A DNA stretch of 64,000 bases from Microlunatus sagamiharensis (GCF_900105785.1 NZ_LT629799.1:1054001-1118000), one strand, 5' to 3'; positions 1 through 9,986 are shown, counted from the first letter of the stretch. Notes: generated from the sequence alone by a model not told the origin. Made by a program: numbers and translations.

Positions 1-33
1 GCCGTGCTCCCGGTCCTCGCCCGTCCCTCGTCC

Positions 34-39
34 TAGACT
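34..39 (+). promoter_or_regulatory. -10 element, leaderless start at 46
   Basis: TAGACT is followed by 6 nt and then the GTG at 46, so the expected transcription start falls at the start codon and the message would have no 5' UTR. The TAG at 34-36 is in frame with an open stretch from base 1 (ending RPSS), so it may also be the stop codon of a gene cut off by the window edge. Confidence 0.5.
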
Positions 40-45
40 CCCGAC

Positions 46-333
46 GTGCCTGCGTACCGGTCGCTGTTCTCGGGGTTCGCGCAGCTGGCCGAGGAGGTCG
101 GCCAGGCCAGCCGCGCCAACCGCGAGCTCTTCGAGCAGCTCGTCTCGGCCGAGGTCGGTCGCGTCGCCGCGCGCCTGGGGATCGTCCCGGCGACGGAGCT
201 CCACGAGGCCCGCGAGCGTCTCGACGAGGCCCGCTCCGAGCTCGCCGAGCTGCGTCTCGACCTGGAGGACCTGCAGGTGCGCCTCGCGACGCTGGAGGCC
301 ACCCGCAACGGTGGCTCCGGGGGCCCGGCGTGA
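46..333 (+). CDS. Small helical/coiled-coil protein of unknown function
   Basis: I do not recognise a named family in this 95-residue protein. It has no signal peptide and no membrane segment. It reads as two helical stretches, and residues 50-87 carry dense Glu/Arg/Leu heptads typical of a short coiled coil; a Gly-rich tail follows. In shape it resembles short phasin-like or UbiK-like helical adaptors, but that is only a resemblance. The GTG at 46 is chosen because a leaderless -10 hexamer sits exactly 6 nt before it. The stop overlaps the next gene by 4 nt (GTGA), and that gene overlaps tlyA in the same way, so the three are probably co-transcribed and translationally coupled. Confidence 0.7.
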   Translation: MPAYRSLFSGFAQLAEEVGQASRANRELFEQLVSAEVGRVAARLGIVPATELHEARERLDEARSELAELRLDLEDLQVRLATLEATRNGGSGGPA

Positions 334-524
334 GCGAGAGCGCGGGCAGCGAGCAGACCGACGCCCCGGAGGCGCCGCACACCGGCGACCAGCGCGTCGA
401 CGACGCCTTGCGCGGCGTGGCCGGCCTCGACCGGACGCCCGTGGACGAGCACGCCGAGCTCCTCGCGGACGCCCACGGGGCGCTGCAGGAGGTGCTCCGG
501 CACCCCACCGAACCGCAACCGTGA
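330..524 (+). CDS. Small acidic protein of unknown function
   Basis: This 64-residue protein is rich in Asp, Glu, Gly and Pro, and has no membrane segment, Cys motif or recognisable domain. Residues 1-20 look disordered; residues 21-58 could form two short helices (DDALRGVAGL and a Leu/Ala-rich HAELLADAHGALQEVL stretch). It is kept as a gene because it is joined to both neighbours by 3-4 nt start/stop overlaps (GTGA at 330-333 and GTGA at 521-524), the usual sign of a real, coupled actinobacterial gene. Function is unknown; its place directly before tlyA is the only clue. Confidence 0.6.
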   Translation: MSESAGSEQTDAPEAPHTGDQRVDDALRGVAGLDRTPVDEHAELLADAHGALQEVLRHPTEPQP

Positions 525-1303
525 CCCCGGTGCGGCTCGACCGGGCGCTCGTGGAGCGCGGGCTCGCCCGGTCGCGCGGCCAGGCCCAGGAGCTGATCCG
601 GGCGGGGCGCGTCACGCTCGCGGGCCGCTCGGACCTGCGGGCCTCCGACCCGGTGGGCGAGCAGGACCAGCTGGAGGCACGTACCGACCCTTACGTCTCC
701 CGCGCGGCCCACAAGCTGCTGGGCGCGTTTTCCGACCTCGACCTGGACGCGCGGGTCGCCGGGGTGTCCCGGGCGCTCGACGCGGGCTCCTCCACGGGCG
801 GCTTCACGCAGGTGCTGCTCGAGCGGGGGGTGGAGGAGGTCCACGCCGTCGACGTCGGCACCGACCAGCTGGCCCCGCGGCTCCGCGACGACCCGCGCGT
901 GCACGTCCACGAGCAGACCAACCTGCGCGACCTGACGCCGGCGCTCCTGGGCGATCGGCCCGTCGACCTCGTCGTCGCCGACGTGTCCTTCATCTCGCTG
1001 ACGCTGCTGCTCGAGCGGTTCGCGGCGGTCTCGGCGGCCGACGGCTGGTGGCTGCTGATGGTCAAGCCGCAGTTCGAGGTCGGCCGCGCGGCGCTCGGCC
1101 CCGGGGGCGTCGTGCGGGACCCGGACCTGCACCGCCGGGCCGTCGACGACGTCGCCGCGGCGGCCTCCGCACTGGGCTGGCACGTGCAGGCGCTCGCGCC
1201 CAGCCGCCTGCCGGGGCCGGCGGGCAACCGCGAGTTCTTCGTGCACCTGGGCCGCGCGGCGGGCGTCGGCCCGGGACCGGCGTGGGAGTCCTCCCTATGC
1301 TGA
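521..1303 (+). CDS. tlyA: TlyA-family rRNA 2'-O-methyltransferase
   Basis: TlyA proteins methylate 2'-hydroxyls of cytidines in 16S and 23S rRNA (known in mycobacteria, where loss gives capreomycin resistance). The 260-residue product has the expected two parts: an N-terminal S4 RNA-binding domain (about residues 1-60) and an FtsJ/RrmJ-type Rossmann methyltransferase domain. Visible motifs are the SAM loop DAGSSTGGF (about 87-95), and K65, D154 (VVADVSFIS), K182 (VKPQFE) and E238, which fit the K-D-K-E catalytic tetrad of the family. GTG 521 is chosen because it gives a normal S4 N-terminus (MTPVRLDRALVERG) and a 4-nt overlap with the preceding gene; the frame stays open further upstream but those codons encode no S4-like sequence. 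Length is normal. Confidence 0.93.
   Translation: MTPVRLDRALVERGLARSRGQAQELIRAGRVTLAGRSDLRASDPVGEQDQLEARTDPYVSRAAHKLLGAFSDLDLDARVAGVSRALDAGSSTGGFTQVLLERGVEEVHAVDVGTDQLAPRLRDDPRVHVHEQTNLRDLTPALLGDRPVDLVVADVSFISLTLLLERFAAVSAADGWWLLMVKPQFEVGRAALGPGGVVRDPDLHRRAVDDVAAAASALGWHVQALAPSRLPGPAGNREFFVHLGRAAGVGPGPAWESSLC
1296..1301 (+). promoter_or_regulatory. -10 element, leaderless start of nadK
   Basis: TATGCT, 6-nt spacer, then GTG at 1308. The hexamer lies inside the last codons of tlyA and shares its last T with the tlyA stop codon, so nadK may have its own promoter in addition to read-through. Confidence 0.55.
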
Positions 1304-1307
1304 CGCG

Positions 1308-2390
1308 GTGACGACCGCTCCCGGCTCGCAGCGCCGTGTCGCCGTGCTGACCCACATGGGCCGCCCGACGGCGATCGATGCCGCCACCCGGCTCATCCAG
1401 GGCCTGCACGCCTCGGGCGTGACCAGCCTCCTGCCGGCCGGCGACGAGCAGTGCCTGCCCCGACCGCTCGCCGACACCGTCGAGCCGCTCGGGTCGCCGA
1501 CCGACGCGTCGCCGGAGATCGAGCTGATGGTGGTGCTCGGCGGCGACGGGTCGATCCTGCGCGGCACCGAGTGGGTGCTGCAGGCCGACCTGCCGCTGCT
1601 CGGGGTCAACCTCGGCCACGTCGGCTTCCTCGCCGAGGCGGAGTCCTCCGAGATCGACAGCATCGTCACCCGCATCGTCGACCGCTCGTACGCGGTGGAG
1701 CAGCGCTCGACCATCGAGGTCACCCTGCGCGACTGCGACAGCGGCGACGTGGTCTGGTCCTCCTACGCGGTCAACGAGGTCTCGGTCGAGAAGGCCGCGC
1801 GCGAGCGCATGGTCGAGGTGCTCGTCGAGGTCGACGGGCGCCCGCTCTCGCGCTGGGCCTGCGACGGGGTGCTGATGGCCACCCCGACGGGGTCGACGGC
1901 GTACGCCTTCTCCGCGGGCGGCCCGGTGATCTGGCCGAACGTCGACGCGCTGCTCGTGGTCCCGCTCAGCGCGCACGCCCTGTTCTCCCGGCCCCTGGTG
2001 CTCGGGCCCACGTCGCGCGTGGTCATGCAGCTCATCGACCGCTCCCAGACCGAGGGCGTCGTCTGGTGCGACGGGCGGCGCTCGGCCGAGCTGCGCGCCG
2101 GGCTGCAGATCGAGGTGCAGCAGGGCAGCCACCGGCTGCTGCTCGCGCGGCTGTCGGAGGCCCCCTTCACCGACCGGCTCGTGAACAAGTTCGGGCTGCG
2201 GGTCGAGGGCTGGCGCGGCCAGGCGGAGGACCGGGCCTCGGAGGAGGACCGCGAGACGATCCGCGGCCGCGAGGCGCGCCTCGACGACGACGAGCACGGC
2301 GACGGCGACCGGTCGGACGACCAGCGGGAGGGCGCCGCCCGGCGCCGCCCGGACGGCGTCCCCGACGTGGCCGACACGGGCCTGCGGTGA
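1308..2390 (+). CDS. nadK: NAD kinase
   Basis: This cytosolic enzyme phosphorylates NAD+ to NADP+ using ATP or polyphosphate. The 360-residue protein carries the family hallmarks: GGDG at 78-81 (VVLGGDGSILRG), the NE pair at 156-157, and the conserved stretch [20 protein letters not shown] starting near 186. The catalytic core ends near residue 300; the last 50 or so residues are an extra acidic, Arg/Asp-rich tail that is probably disordered and makes the protein longer than the usual 290-310. GTG 1308 is supported by a leaderless -10 element 6 nt upstream. The stop overlaps recN by 4 nt. The order tlyA-nadK-recN is conserved in many actinobacteria. Confidence 0.95.
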   Translation: MTTAPGSQRRVAVLTHMGRPTAIDAATRLIQGLHASGVTSLLPAGDEQCLPRPLADTVEPLGSPTDASPEIELMVVLGGDGSILRGTEWVLQADLPLLGVNLGHVGFLAEAESSEIDSIVTRIVDRSYAVEQRSTIEVTLRDCDSGDVVWSSYAVNEVSVEKAARERMVEVLVEVDGRPLSRWACDGVLMATPTGSTAYAFSAGGPVIWPNVDALLVVPLSAHALFSRPLVLGPTSRVVMQLIDRSQTEGVVWCDGRRSAELRAGLQIEVQQGSHRLLLARLSEAPFTDRLVNKFGLRVEGWRGQAEDRASEEDRETIRGREARLDDDEHGDGDRSDDQREGAARRRPDGVPDVADTGLR

Positions 2391-4114
2391 TCTCCGAGCT
2401 CCGGATCCGCGACCTCGGCGTCATCAACGACGCCGTCGTCGAGCCCCACCCCGGCCTCACGGTCGTCACCGGGGAGACCGGCGCGGGCAAGACCATGATC
2501 GTCACCGGCATCGGACTGCTGCTCGGCGACCGCGCCGACCCGCGGGCCGTCCGCGTGGGCACCGCGCGGGCCGTGGTCGAGGGCCGCATCGTGGTGCCCG
2601 GCTCCGCGGCGCAGGCCGCCGACGGGACGGCGAGCGTCGTCGAGCGGGTCCGCGAGGCCGGCGGCGACCTCGACGAGGACGAGCTGCTCGTGGCCCGCCA
2701 CATCACCGCCGCCGGGCGCTCGCGCGCCTTCCTCGGCGGCGCCCAGGTGCCCGTGTCGGTGTGCGCGGAGGTGACGACCGAGCTGGTCGCGATCCACGGC
2801 CAGTCCGAGCAGGTGCGGCTCTCGGCCTCCGGGCGCCAGCGCGAGCTCCTCGACGCGTACGCCGGCCCGGAGCTGGCGCGTGCGCTGGGGGAGTACCGCC
2901 GCCGCTGGGCCGAGCACCGTGCGGCGCGTGCCGAGCTGGACGCCCTGGTCGCCGCGAGCGCCGAGCGGGCCCGCGAGGTGGAGCTGCTGCGGTTCGGGCT
3001 CGAGCAGGTCGAGCAGGTCGGCCCGGAGCCGGCCGAGGACGTGTCGCTGGCCGCCGAGGCCACCCGGTTGCAGAACGCCGACGACCTGCGGCTCTCGGTC
3101 GGCGGCGCCCTCGCGGCGCTGTCCGGCGACCCCGACGACCCGGGCGACGCCGGCGGGGCCTCGGCGCTGCTCGCGGCCGCCCGGCGCAGCCTGGACCACG
3201 CGGCGGCCGACCCGGCGGTGGCCGCGCTGGCCACCCGGGTGGCGGAGGCGGCGTACCTGCTCGACGACGTCGGCTCCGACCTCGCCCGCTACCTCGACGA
3301 CCTGGTGGCCGACCCGGCCCGGCTGGAGCAGGTCGCCGCACGGCGCTCGCAGCTCGCCGGCCTCACCCGGGCGTACGGGCCCACCGTCGACGACGCCCTG
3401 GCCTGGGCGGCGAACGCGTCGAGGCGGCTCGTCGAGCTCGAGGGCGGCGACGACCGGGTCGCGGAGCTGACTGCGGCGCTACAGGCGTCCGAGGCGGACC
3501 TGCGGACGCGCGCGGCCGGGCTGACCGAGCTGCGCACCGGGGCCGCCGAGGGCTTCGCCACCGCGGTCGCCGCCGAGCTGGGCGCGCTGGCGATGCCGCA
3601 CGCCCGCCTGGCCTTCGCGGTGTCGCCAGCCGAGCTGGGCCCCTTCGGCGCCGACGCCGTCGACCTGCTCTTCGCGGCCAACCCCGGCAGCGAACCCCGC
3701 AGCCTGGGCAAGGTCGCCTCCGGCGGCGAGCTCTCCCGCGTCCGGCTCGCGCTCGAGGTCGTCCTCGCCGCGGACCGGCCCGGCGGCACGCTCGTCTTCG
3801 ACGAGGTCGAGGCCGGCGTCGGCGGCCGCGTGGCCGTGGAGATCGGCCGCCGCCTCGCCGAGCTCGCCCGGCACAGCCAGGTCGTCGTCGTCACCCACCT
3901 CGCCCAGGTGGCCGCCTTCGCCGACCGCCACTTCGTCGTGGTCAAGGCCGACGACGGCCAGGTCACGACGAGCGGCGTGGTGCAGCTGCCCGAGGACGAG
4001 CGCCGCGCGGAGCTCGCGCGGATGATGGCCGGGATGGAGACGACCGACTCCGCGCTCGCGCACGCGGGCGAGCTGGTCGAGCTCGCCGCGGGGGCCCGGG
4101 CCGGAGCCCGCTAG
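2387..4114 (+). CDS. recN: DNA repair protein RecN
   Basis: RecN is an SMC-like ATPase that acts early in recombinational repair of double-strand breaks. The 575-residue protein has the Walker A loop GETGAGKT at 29-36, a long Ala/Glu/Arg-rich helical middle with breaks as expected for the shortened coiled coil, the ABC signature SGGELSR near 445, and Walker B VFDEVEAGVGG near 470, followed by a conserved H-loop region (VVVTHLAQVAAFAD). GTG 2387 is chosen because the frame reads MISELRIRDLGVIND, the canonical RecN start, and overlaps nadK by 4 nt (GTGA); the longer open frame upstream is antiphase to nadK and not coding. Length is normal for actinobacterial RecN. Confidence 0.94.
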   Translation: MISELRIRDLGVINDAVVEPHPGLTVVTGETGAGKTMIVTGIGLLLGDRADPRAVRVGTARAVVEGRIVVPGSAAQAADGTASVVERVREAGGDLDEDELLVARHITAAGRSRAFLGGAQVPVSVCAEVTTELVAIHGQSEQVRLSASGRQRELLDAYAGPELARALGEYRRRWAEHRAARAELDALVAASAERAREVELLRFGLEQVEQVGPEPAEDVSLAAEATRLQNADDLRLSVGGALAALSGDPDDPGDAGGASALLAAARRSLDHAAADPAVAALATRVAEAAYLLDDVGSDLARYLDDLVADPARLEQVAARRSQLAGLTRAYGPTVDDALAWAANASRRLVELEGGDDRVAELTAALQASEADLRTRAAGLTELRTGAAEGFATAVAAELGALAMPHARLAFAVSPAELGPFGADAVDLLFAANPGSEPRSLGKVASGGELSRVRLALEVVLAADRPGGTLVFDEVEAGVGGRVAVEIGRRLAELARHSQVVVVTHLAQVAAFADRHFVVVKADDGQVTTSGVVQLPEDERRAELARMMAGMETTDSALAHAGELVELAAGARAGAR

Positions 4115-4192
4115 GGCCGATCGCGCCCGTCGGGCCGTCGGCGCCGGGCGGGCCGTGTTCGTCCGGGCCGTCGGGGTGGCACCCGTGGGAGG

Positions 4193-5386
4193 ATGACCGG
4201 CGAGATGAGACTGCCTGCCGCCCTGCGCCGACACGCCGAGCCGGCGGAGGTCGGTGGCGTGGCGCGCCTGGACCGGCGGACGAAGAACCTCACCAAGCGG
4301 CTGCGCCCCGGCGAGGTCGCGATCATCCACCACGTCGACCTCGACCGGGTCAGCGCCGAGGCGCTCGTCGCCACCGGCGTCAGCCTGGTGGTCAACGCCG
4401 CGCGCTCGGTCTCTGGCCGCTACCCCAACCTCGGGCCGAGCATCCTGCTCGAGGCGGGCATCCCCCTCATCGACGACGTCGGCGAGGACGTCTTCAGCCT
4501 CGTCGCCGAGGGCGAGCGGCTCATCGTGGACGGCAACCGGCTGCTCGACGCCGGGGGTGCGGTCGTGGCCACGGGCACGCTCCTCACCACCGAGGTGCTC
4601 GAGGAGCAGCTCGAGCAGGCGCGCGCGGGGCTGTCGGACCAGATCGACGCCTTCGCGCTCAACACGATGACCTACCTCCGCGAGGAGAAGGAGCTGCTGC
4701 TCGAGGGCGTCGGCGTCCCCGAGATCCGCACCCGCATCGAGGGCCGGCACGTCCTGATCGTGGTGCGCGGCTACGACTACCGCGGCGACCTCGACACCCT
4801 GCGGCCCTACATCTCGGAGTACAAGCCGCTGCTCATCGGTGTCGACGGCGGCGCCGACGCCCTGATGGAGGCCGGCTACAAGCCGGACATGATCGTCGGG
4901 GACATGGACTCGTGCTCCGACGCGGCCCTGCGGAGCGGCGCCGAGCTGGTCCTGCACGCCTACCGCGACGGGCGTACGCCGGCGCTGGAGCGCGTCGAGG
5001 CGCTCGGCCTCCAGGCCGTCGTCTTCCCCGCGCTCGGCACCAGCGAGGACGCCGCGATGCTGCTCGCGGACTCCTACGGCGCCCGGCTGATGGTCGCCGT
5101 GGGAACCCACCTCTCGCTCGTGGAGTTCCTGGACAAGGGCCGCGCCGGCATGGCGTCGACCTTCCTCACCCGGCTGCGGGTCGGCTCCAAGCTCGTCGAC
5201 GCCAAGGGCGTCTCGCGGATCTACCGCAGCCAGGTCAAGGGCTGGCACCTCGCGCTGCTCGTGCTCTCCGGCGTCGTCGCGCTGGTGACGGCGATGGCGA
5301 TGACCGACGTGGGCGGGGCGCTGGGGAGCGTGCTGGTCGCGCGTCTCCGCGACCTCGCGTACTGGATCAAGGAACTCTTCACGTGA
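4193..5386 (+). CDS. steA: Division protein SteA (TPK-like domain)
   Basis: SteA is a cytokinetic-ring-associated protein described in Corynebacterium, related to thiamin pyrophosphokinase catalytic domains. The 397-residue product has the conserved opening [14 protein letters not shown] (about 28-41), the TPK-like core [19 protein letters not shown] with GDMDS near 235, and a C-terminal hydrophobic helix (about 350-368, [17 protein letters not shown]) that should anchor it in the membrane. ATG 4193 is used; ATG 4205 (MRLPAALRR) has a better-spaced GGGAGG Shine-Dalgarno and is a real alternative. It overlaps the next gene by 4 nt, the usual steA-steB arrangement. Whether it retains any kinase activity is not visible. 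Confidence 0.88.
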   Translation: MTGEMRLPAALRRHAEPAEVGGVARLDRRTKNLTKRLRPGEVAIIHHVDLDRVSAEALVATGVSLVVNAARSVSGRYPNLGPSILLEAGIPLIDDVGEDVFSLVAEGERLIVDGNRLLDAGGAVVATGTLLTTEVLEEQLEQARAGLSDQIDAFALNTMTYLREEKELLLEGVGVPEIRTRIEGRHVLIVVRGYDYRGDLDTLRPYISEYKPLLIGVDGGADALMEAGYKPDMIVGDMDSCSDAALRSGAELVLHAYRDGRTPALERVEALGLQAVVFPALGTSEDAAMLLADSYGARLMVAVGTHLSLVEFLDKGRAGMASTFLTRLRVGSKLVDAKGVSRIYRSQVKGWHLALLVLSGVVALVTAMAMTDVGGALGSVLVARLRDLAYWIKELFT

Positions 5387-6321
5387 TCAACTTCCGCTAC
5401 CACATCGTCTCGCTGATGGCGGTGTTCCTGGCCCTCGCCGTCGGGATCGCCGTCGGCGTCTCGCTCAGCCCGTCCGTGGACGAGAGCATCCTCACGCAGG
5501 CCCAGCAGGACCGGGACCAGGTCACCGCGCTGCGGGCCGAGCTCGACCGGCGGACCAGGCTCGACACCTACCGCAGCGCGTACGACCAGCGCACGGCCTC
5601 GCTCGTGCTGGCCGGGCAGCTGCCCGAGTACAGGGTCGCGGTCGTGGCCATGCCAGACGCGCCGGGCTCGGTCGTCACCGCCGTGTCCGACGCCGTGGCG
5701 ACGGCCGGCGGCCGGGTGGTCAGCGAGGTCAAGGTCGCCTCCGAGGTCGCGGACCCGACGCAGGCGGCGGCGGTCCGGGAGGCGGTGGCACCGCTGGCCG
5801 TGCCGGGCCTGACCGACGCGATGTCGCCCGCGACCAAGGTCGGCTGGAGCCTGGCCCGCGCGTTCACCTCCAAGCAGATGACGACCCGCGACGACTACGC
5901 CAGGTCGGTCGGGACGACGCTCACCGCCGCCGGGCTGATCGACGTGCGCGACGACGTCGACGACTACGCCCAGCTCGTGGTCGTCGTGACCGCGGCGACG
6001 ACGACGCAGCCGGTCGACGCCGCGGTCACCACCGCCGACGTCGAGCTCCAGACGGCGCTCAAGGAGCAGGGCGGCACCGCCGACGCGCCCGGAGTCGTCG
6101 TCGCCGGGCCGAACAGCGCCGGGCTCACCGGCACCGACGTCGGGGCGATCCGCGCCACCTCGCCGAGCGCGTCCGAGCTCAGCACCGTCGACGTCGCCGA
6201 CCTGCCGAGCGGCGTGGTCACGACGGTCCTCGCGGGGAAGGAGCAGGTGCTCGGCCGCCAGGGGCACTACGGCGCCCTGGCCCGGGCCGACGACGCCCTG
6301 CCGACCCTCCCGATCCGGTGA
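5383..6321 (+). CDS. steB: MctB/SteB-family membrane protein
   Basis: The protein belongs to the copper transporter MctB-like family; in Corynebacterium the neighbour of steA (SteB) is its division partner. The 312-residue product begins [20 protein letters not shown], a single strongly hydrophobic N-terminal helix (about 6-28), followed by a Gln/Arg/Leu-rich coiled coil (about 40-70) and a large soluble, presumably external, alpha/beta region. No heavy-metal CXXC site is present, so the copper label should be treated with caution. GTG 5383 is chosen for the canonical N-terminus and the 4-nt overlap with steA. It also overlaps the next gene by 4 nt, tying division genes to the envelope-polymer genes that follow. 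Confidence 0.82.
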   Translation: MINFRYHIVSLMAVFLALAVGIAVGVSLSPSVDESILTQAQQDRDQVTALRAELDRRTRLDTYRSAYDQRTASLVLAGQLPEYRVAVVAMPDAPGSVVTAVSDAVATAGGRVVSEVKVASEVADPTQAAAVREAVAPLAVPGLTDAMSPATKVGWSLARAFTSKQMTTRDDYARSVGTTLTAAGLIDVRDDVDDYAQLVVVVTAATTTQPVDAAVTTADVELQTALKEQGGTADAPGVVVAGPNSAGLTGTDVGAIRATSPSASELSTVDVADLPSGVVTTVLAGKEQVLGRQGHYGALARADDALPTLPIR

Positions 6322-7250
6322 ACCGCCCCCTCGAGCCGGCGGTCCCGCCTGCGGGTCGAGGTCCCGGGCTGCTGCGCGGCCTGGCGAGCGCCGCGACCGC
6401 CGCGGCGGCGGCCTGGGCCGCGGACGCCCTGGCGACCCGGGCCCCGGACGCGCGCTGGGCACGTCGCTGGTCGCGGACCAACCACGCCGGCGCACCGGTC
6501 ACCCTGCTCGAGGGGCCGGTCGCCGCGGGCGCGGTCCTCGTCGGGTGCGGGGTCGACGCGCTGCTCGGGGCGCCGACCGCGCGGCTGCGTGCGGTGGCGG
6601 TGGCCGGGGCGGGTGCCGGGCTCGTGGGGGCGTACGACGACCTGGCCGGGAGCGCCGACGCCCGGGGGTTCCGGGGGCACCTGACCGCGCTGCGCCACGG
6701 CCGCGTCACCAGCGGGACGGTCAAGATCGTCGGGGTCGGCCTCAGCGGGTTCGCGGCCGCGCTGCTCCTGGCCGTGGACCGGCCGCGCCGCGGGCCCGAC
6801 GTCCCCGTGGCCGACCTGGCGGGTGTCGTCGTCGACACCGCGCTCGTCGCCGGCACGGCCAACCTCGTGAACCTGCTCGACCTGCGGCCCGGCCGCGCGG
6901 CCAAGGCCGTCGTCCTGCTCGCCGGACCGCTGGCCGGCGCAGGGGCCGGACCGGCGCTCGGCGCGGCGGTCGGCAGCCTGCCGAGCGACCTCGCCGCCCG
7001 CTCGATGCTGGGCGACTGCGGGGCCAACGCTCTCGGGGCCGCCGCGGCCACCGCGGCCGCGGCCCGCCTCGGCCTCCCGGCCCGGTGCGTCGCCCTCGGC
7101 GCGGTCGCCGCCCTCAACCTGGCCAGCGAGCGCGTGAGCTTCACCGCCGTCATCGCCCGCACGCCCGTGCTGGCCTGGCTGGACGGGCTCGGGCGGAGGC
7201 GTCCACCTCAGGACCAGCCGGACGGGCCGGACGGGCCGGGCCAGGCGTGA
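6318..7250 (+). CDS. Polyprenyl-phosphate glycosyltransferase (WecA/MraY-type)
   Basis: This 310-residue polytopic membrane protein has the sparse motifs of the PNPT superfamily, which moves a sugar-1-phosphate from a nucleotide sugar onto undecaprenyl phosphate at the inner face of the membrane. Visible in order: TNHAG near 55, the Asp pair in GAYDDLAG near 100, KIVGVG near 136, the [13 protein letters not shown] motif near 183 (matches the N-x-x-N-x-x-D motif of the family) and [11 protein letters not shown] near 235. Several Ala/Leu/Val helices lie between them. It is shorter than MraY (about 350). Overlaps of 4 nt on both sides place it in one operon with steB and the MOP flippase. The exact sugar is unknown. 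Confidence 0.75.
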   Translation: MNRPLEPAVPPAGRGPGLLRGLASAATAAAAAWAADALATRAPDARWARRWSRTNHAGAPVTLLEGPVAAGAVLVGCGVDALLGAPTARLRAVAVAGAGAGLVGAYDDLAGSADARGFRGHLTALRHGRVTSGTVKIVGVGLSGFAAALLLAVDRPRRGPDVPVADLAGVVVDTALVAGTANLVNLLDLRPGRAAKAVVLLAGPLAGAGAGPALGAAVGSLPSDLAARSMLGDCGANALGAAAATAAAARLGLPARCVALGAVAALNLASERVSFTAVIARTPVLAWLDGLGRRRPPQDQPDGPDGPGQA

Positions 7251-8854
7251 GGCTGCGCGGCTCCGTGCTGCTCGGCGTCGGCGGGCTGACGCTGGCGGCG
7301 CGGGTCGTCGGCTTCGGCCGCTCGTTGGTCTTCTCCAAGACGGTCGGCGACACCTGCCTGGGCGACGTCTACAACGCGGCGAACGCGCTGCCGAACGTGC
7401 TCTTCGAGGTCGCCGCCGGCGGCGTGCTGGCGGGGGTCGTCGTCCCCGTCGTCGCCCGCCACGTCGGGGCCGGGCGTCGTGACGAGGCGCACCGGACGAC
7501 CTCGGCGCTGCTGTCCTGGACGCTGCTGGTGCTGAGCGTCGTGGCCGTCGCGGCGCTGCTCGGCGCCGGGATCTACGCCCGGGCGTACGCGAAGGCCGAC
7601 TGCGCGGGCAGCGTCGGGGTGCTGACGACGCTGGTGGTGGTCTTCGTCCCGCAGGTCTGGTTCTACGGCGTCGCGGTCGTGACGGCGGGCGTCCTGCAGG
7701 CCCACGGCCGTTTCCTGGCCGCCGCGACCGCGCCGCTGCTCTCGAGCGTCGTGGTCATCGCCGCCTACGTGCTCTTCGCCGGGCTGGCCGCGCCGGGGGC
7801 CTCCGCCGACCTCGGCCTGCTGAGCGGTCGGGCCCTGCTCGTGCTCGGGCTGGGGACGACGGCCGGGGTGGTCGCGCTGGCCCTGTGCACCGCCCTGCCG
7901 CTCGCCCGGCTCGGGCTGCGGGTGCGACCGACGCTGCACTTCGCGCCGGGCGACGCTCGCGTCGTCGCAGCGATCGGCGCGGCCGGCTTGGCCGGGCTCG
8001 TGCTGCAGCAGGTCAGCGTCCTGGTGATCAACCTGGCCGCGCAGCGCGACCCCGACCCGGGGGCGCTCACCCGCTTCACCTGGGCCAACGCGCTCTACCT
8101 GCTGCCGTACGCCGTCCTCGCCGCCCCCGTGCTGCAGCTGACCTTCCCGCGGCTGGCCGCCGCCGCGGAGCAGGGGGGCGCGGAGGTGGCGGGCGTGCTG
8201 CGCCGCACCGCGCCGGCGCTCGTCGTCCTCGGGTGGCTGGGCGCGGCGCTGCTCGTGGCCACCGCGGTGCCGGTAGCCCGGGTCTTCGTGCTCGGTCCGG
8301 GGTCGGGGCGCACCGCGGCCCTGGCCGGGCCGGTGGCCGCGCTCGCACCGGCCGTCCTCGCCTTCGCGCTGATGGGCCTCGCCACCCGCACGCTGCTCGC
8401 CCAGCACCGGGCGCTCGCCGCGGGCACGACGACGGCCGTGGCCTGGGGCGTCGTGACCGCAGGAGCGCTCGTCAGCGCCGCGGCCGTGCCGACGGGCGTC
8501 CTGGTCGTCGCCCTGGCGACCTCGGTGTCGCTGGGCCTCGCCGTGGGCGCGGTCGTGGGCTGGGTCGCGGTGCACCGGAGCCGGCCCGGGGACGCACCGG
8601 GCGCAGGGCTTCCCGCCGCGCTCCTGGCCGGGGTGGTCGCGGCCGTGCCCGCGGTCCTCGCTGGCGGGGCGCTGGCCCGGCTCGGGGACGGGGCCGGCCT
8701 GGTCGTCGCGGCGGGGCTGGCGCTGGCCGCCGCACTCGTGACGGCGGTGGTCTTCGTCGGGGTCCTCGCCCTCGTTCGTCCCTCCCTGCTGCGCGCGACC
8801 TGGGCGCTGCGGCACGTCGGCTCGCCCGAGGAGGCGGTGGGCGCCCGTGGCTGA
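7247..8854 (+). CDS. MurJ/MOP-superfamily lipid flippase
   Basis: This 535-residue integral membrane protein has about 14 predicted helices and the look of MurJ/MviN or Wzx-type MOP flippases, which turn lipid-linked precursors to the outer face. The opening [34 protein letters not shown] region and the [15 protein letters not shown] stretch near 45-60 are typical of the MurJ group. It is probably not the housekeeping MurJ, which in actinobacteria usually lies near the replication origin; its partners here (a phosphoglycosyltransferase, a GT-B enzyme and a glycerophosphotransferase) suggest export of a wall or teichoic-type polymer intermediate. GTG 7247 is chosen for the 4-nt overlap upstream; it overlaps the next gene by 8 nt. 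Confidence 0.78.
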   Translation: MRLRGSVLLGVGGLTLAARVVGFGRSLVFSKTVGDTCLGDVYNAANALPNVLFEVAAGGVLAGVVVPVVARHVGAGRRDEAHRTTSALLSWTLLVLSVVAVAALLGAGIYARAYAKADCAGSVGVLTTLVVVFVPQVWFYGVAVVTAGVLQAHGRFLAAATAPLLSSVVVIAAYVLFAGLAAPGASADLGLLSGRALLVLGLGTTAGVVALALCTALPLARLGLRVRPTLHFAPGDARVVAAIGAAGLAGLVLQQVSVLVINLAAQRDPDPGALTRFTWANALYLLPYAVLAAPVLQLTFPRLAAAAEQGGAEVAGVLRRTAPALVVLGWLGAALLVATAVPVARVFVLGPGSGRTAALAGPVAALAPAVLAFALMGLATRTLLAQHRALAAGTTTAVAWGVVTAGALVSAAAVPTGVLVVALATSVSLGLAVGAVVGWVAVHRSRPGDAPGAGLPAALLAGVVAAVPAVLAGGALARLGDGAGLVVAAGLALAAALVTAVVFVGVLALVRPSLLRATWALRHVGSPEEAVGARG

Positions 8855-9929
8855 GGTGAGCGGCGGGGGACCGCGCACCCGCGTCGCGATGGTGCTGACC
8901 GCGAGCACCGGCGGCATCGGGCGGCACGCCGCGAGCGTCGCGCCCCGGCTCGTCGGCCGCGGCCTCGACGTGGCGGTCTGCGCGCCAGAGCTGACGCTCG
9001 AGGCCCACGACCTGGGGGTGCCCACGACACCGCTGAGCACGCGCAGCCTGGCCCGCGCCGTGCGGGGCGCCGACGTCGTGCACGCGCACGGCTACAAGGC
9101 GGCCGCGCTCGCCCTCCCGCACGCCCGGGTGCACCGGGTGCCGCTGGTCGTCACCTGGCACAACGCGGTGCTCGGCGAGGGCCGGACGGCGACCGCGGGC
9201 CGGCTGCTGCAGCGCCTCGTCGCCCGCGGCGCCGACGTCGTGCTGGCCGCCAGCGAGGACCTGCTCGACACCGCCCTCGCCCTCGGCGCCCGCGAGGCCG
9301 AGCTCGCGCCCGTGGCCGCCCCGGCGCTCGCGCCGCCAAGGACCGGCCGGGAGGAGCGGCGGGCGGGCCTCCGCCTGGCTGCGCACGACGTGCTCGTGCT
9401 CACCGTCACCCGGCTGGCCCCGCAGAAGAACCTCGACCTGCTGCTCGACGTCGCCGCCCGGACCCGCGACCGGTCCGACCTCGCGTACGCGCTGGTCGGG
9501 GCCGGTCCGCTGCACGACGAGCTCGCCCGCCGCGTGACGGCCGAGGCCCTGCGGGTGAGCCTGGTCGGGCCGACCGACGACGTCGCGTCGTGGCTGCACG
9601 CCGCCGACCTCGGCCTGCTGCCGTCCCGGTGGGAGGCCCGCGCGCTGGTGGCCCAGGAGGCGCTGCTCGCCGGGCTGCCGCTGGTCGCCACGCGCGTCGG
9701 CGGCGTCCCCGGACTGGTGGGCGACGCCGCCGTCCTGGTCGACCCCGACGATCCCGACGGCACGGCCGCCGCCGTCCTCGCGCTGGTCGACGACGCGGAC
9801 GCGAGACGGGCGCTGGCCGACGCCGGGCTGCGGCAGGCGGCGACCTGGCCGGACGAGGACGACGTGGCCGACGACCTGGTCCGCGTCTACCGGCACGTCC
9901 TGGCCGGGCGCGGGCGCACCGCTCCTTAG
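8847..9929 (+). CDS. GT-B glycosyltransferase (family 4 type)
   Basis: This 360-residue cytosolic glycosyltransferase has two Rossmann-like halves. The N-terminal half shows the acceptor-side glycine loop (TASTGGIGRHAAS, about 13-25) and a HAHGYKA segment near 75. The C-terminal half has the nucleotide-sugar region (TVTRLAPQKNLDLLLD near 183, GAGPLHDEL near 217) and the retaining-GT E-x7-E motif within SRWEARALVAQEALLAG near 262. Acceptor and donor are not readable. It overlaps the flippase gene by 8 nt and ends in a TAG that also begins a possible -10 hexamer. Context suggests a step in building the polymer handled by the adjacent phosphoglycosyltransferase and flippase. Confidence 0.82.
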   Translation: MAEVSGGGPRTRVAMVLTASTGGIGRHAASVAPRLVGRGLDVAVCAPELTLEAHDLGVPTTPLSTRSLARAVRGADVVHAHGYKAAALALPHARVHRVPLVVTWHNAVLGEGRTATAGRLLQRLVARGADVVLAASEDLLDTALALGAREAELAPVAAPALAPPRTGREERRAGLRLAAHDVLVLTVTRLAPQKNLDLLLDVAARTRDRSDLAYALVGAGPLHDELARRVTAEALRVSLVGPTDDVASWLHAADLGLLPSRWEARALVAQEALLAGLPLVATRVGGVPGLVGDAAVLVDPDDPDGTAAAVLALVDDADARRALADAGLRQAATWPDEDDVADDLVRVYRHVLAGRGRTAP

Positions 9930-9932
9930 ACT
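9927..9932 (+). promoter_or_regulatory. Possible -10 element upstream of 9987 gene
   Basis: TAGACT made from the TAG stop of the preceding glycosyltransferase gene plus ACT. It would give a 5' UTR of about 48 nt to the ATG at 9987. No clear -35 is visible. Confidence 0.3.
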
Positions 9933-9986
9933 GGCGCGTCCTTCGCGCCGGTCGCCCGGCCCCCCGAACCCCCTCTGCGAGCCACG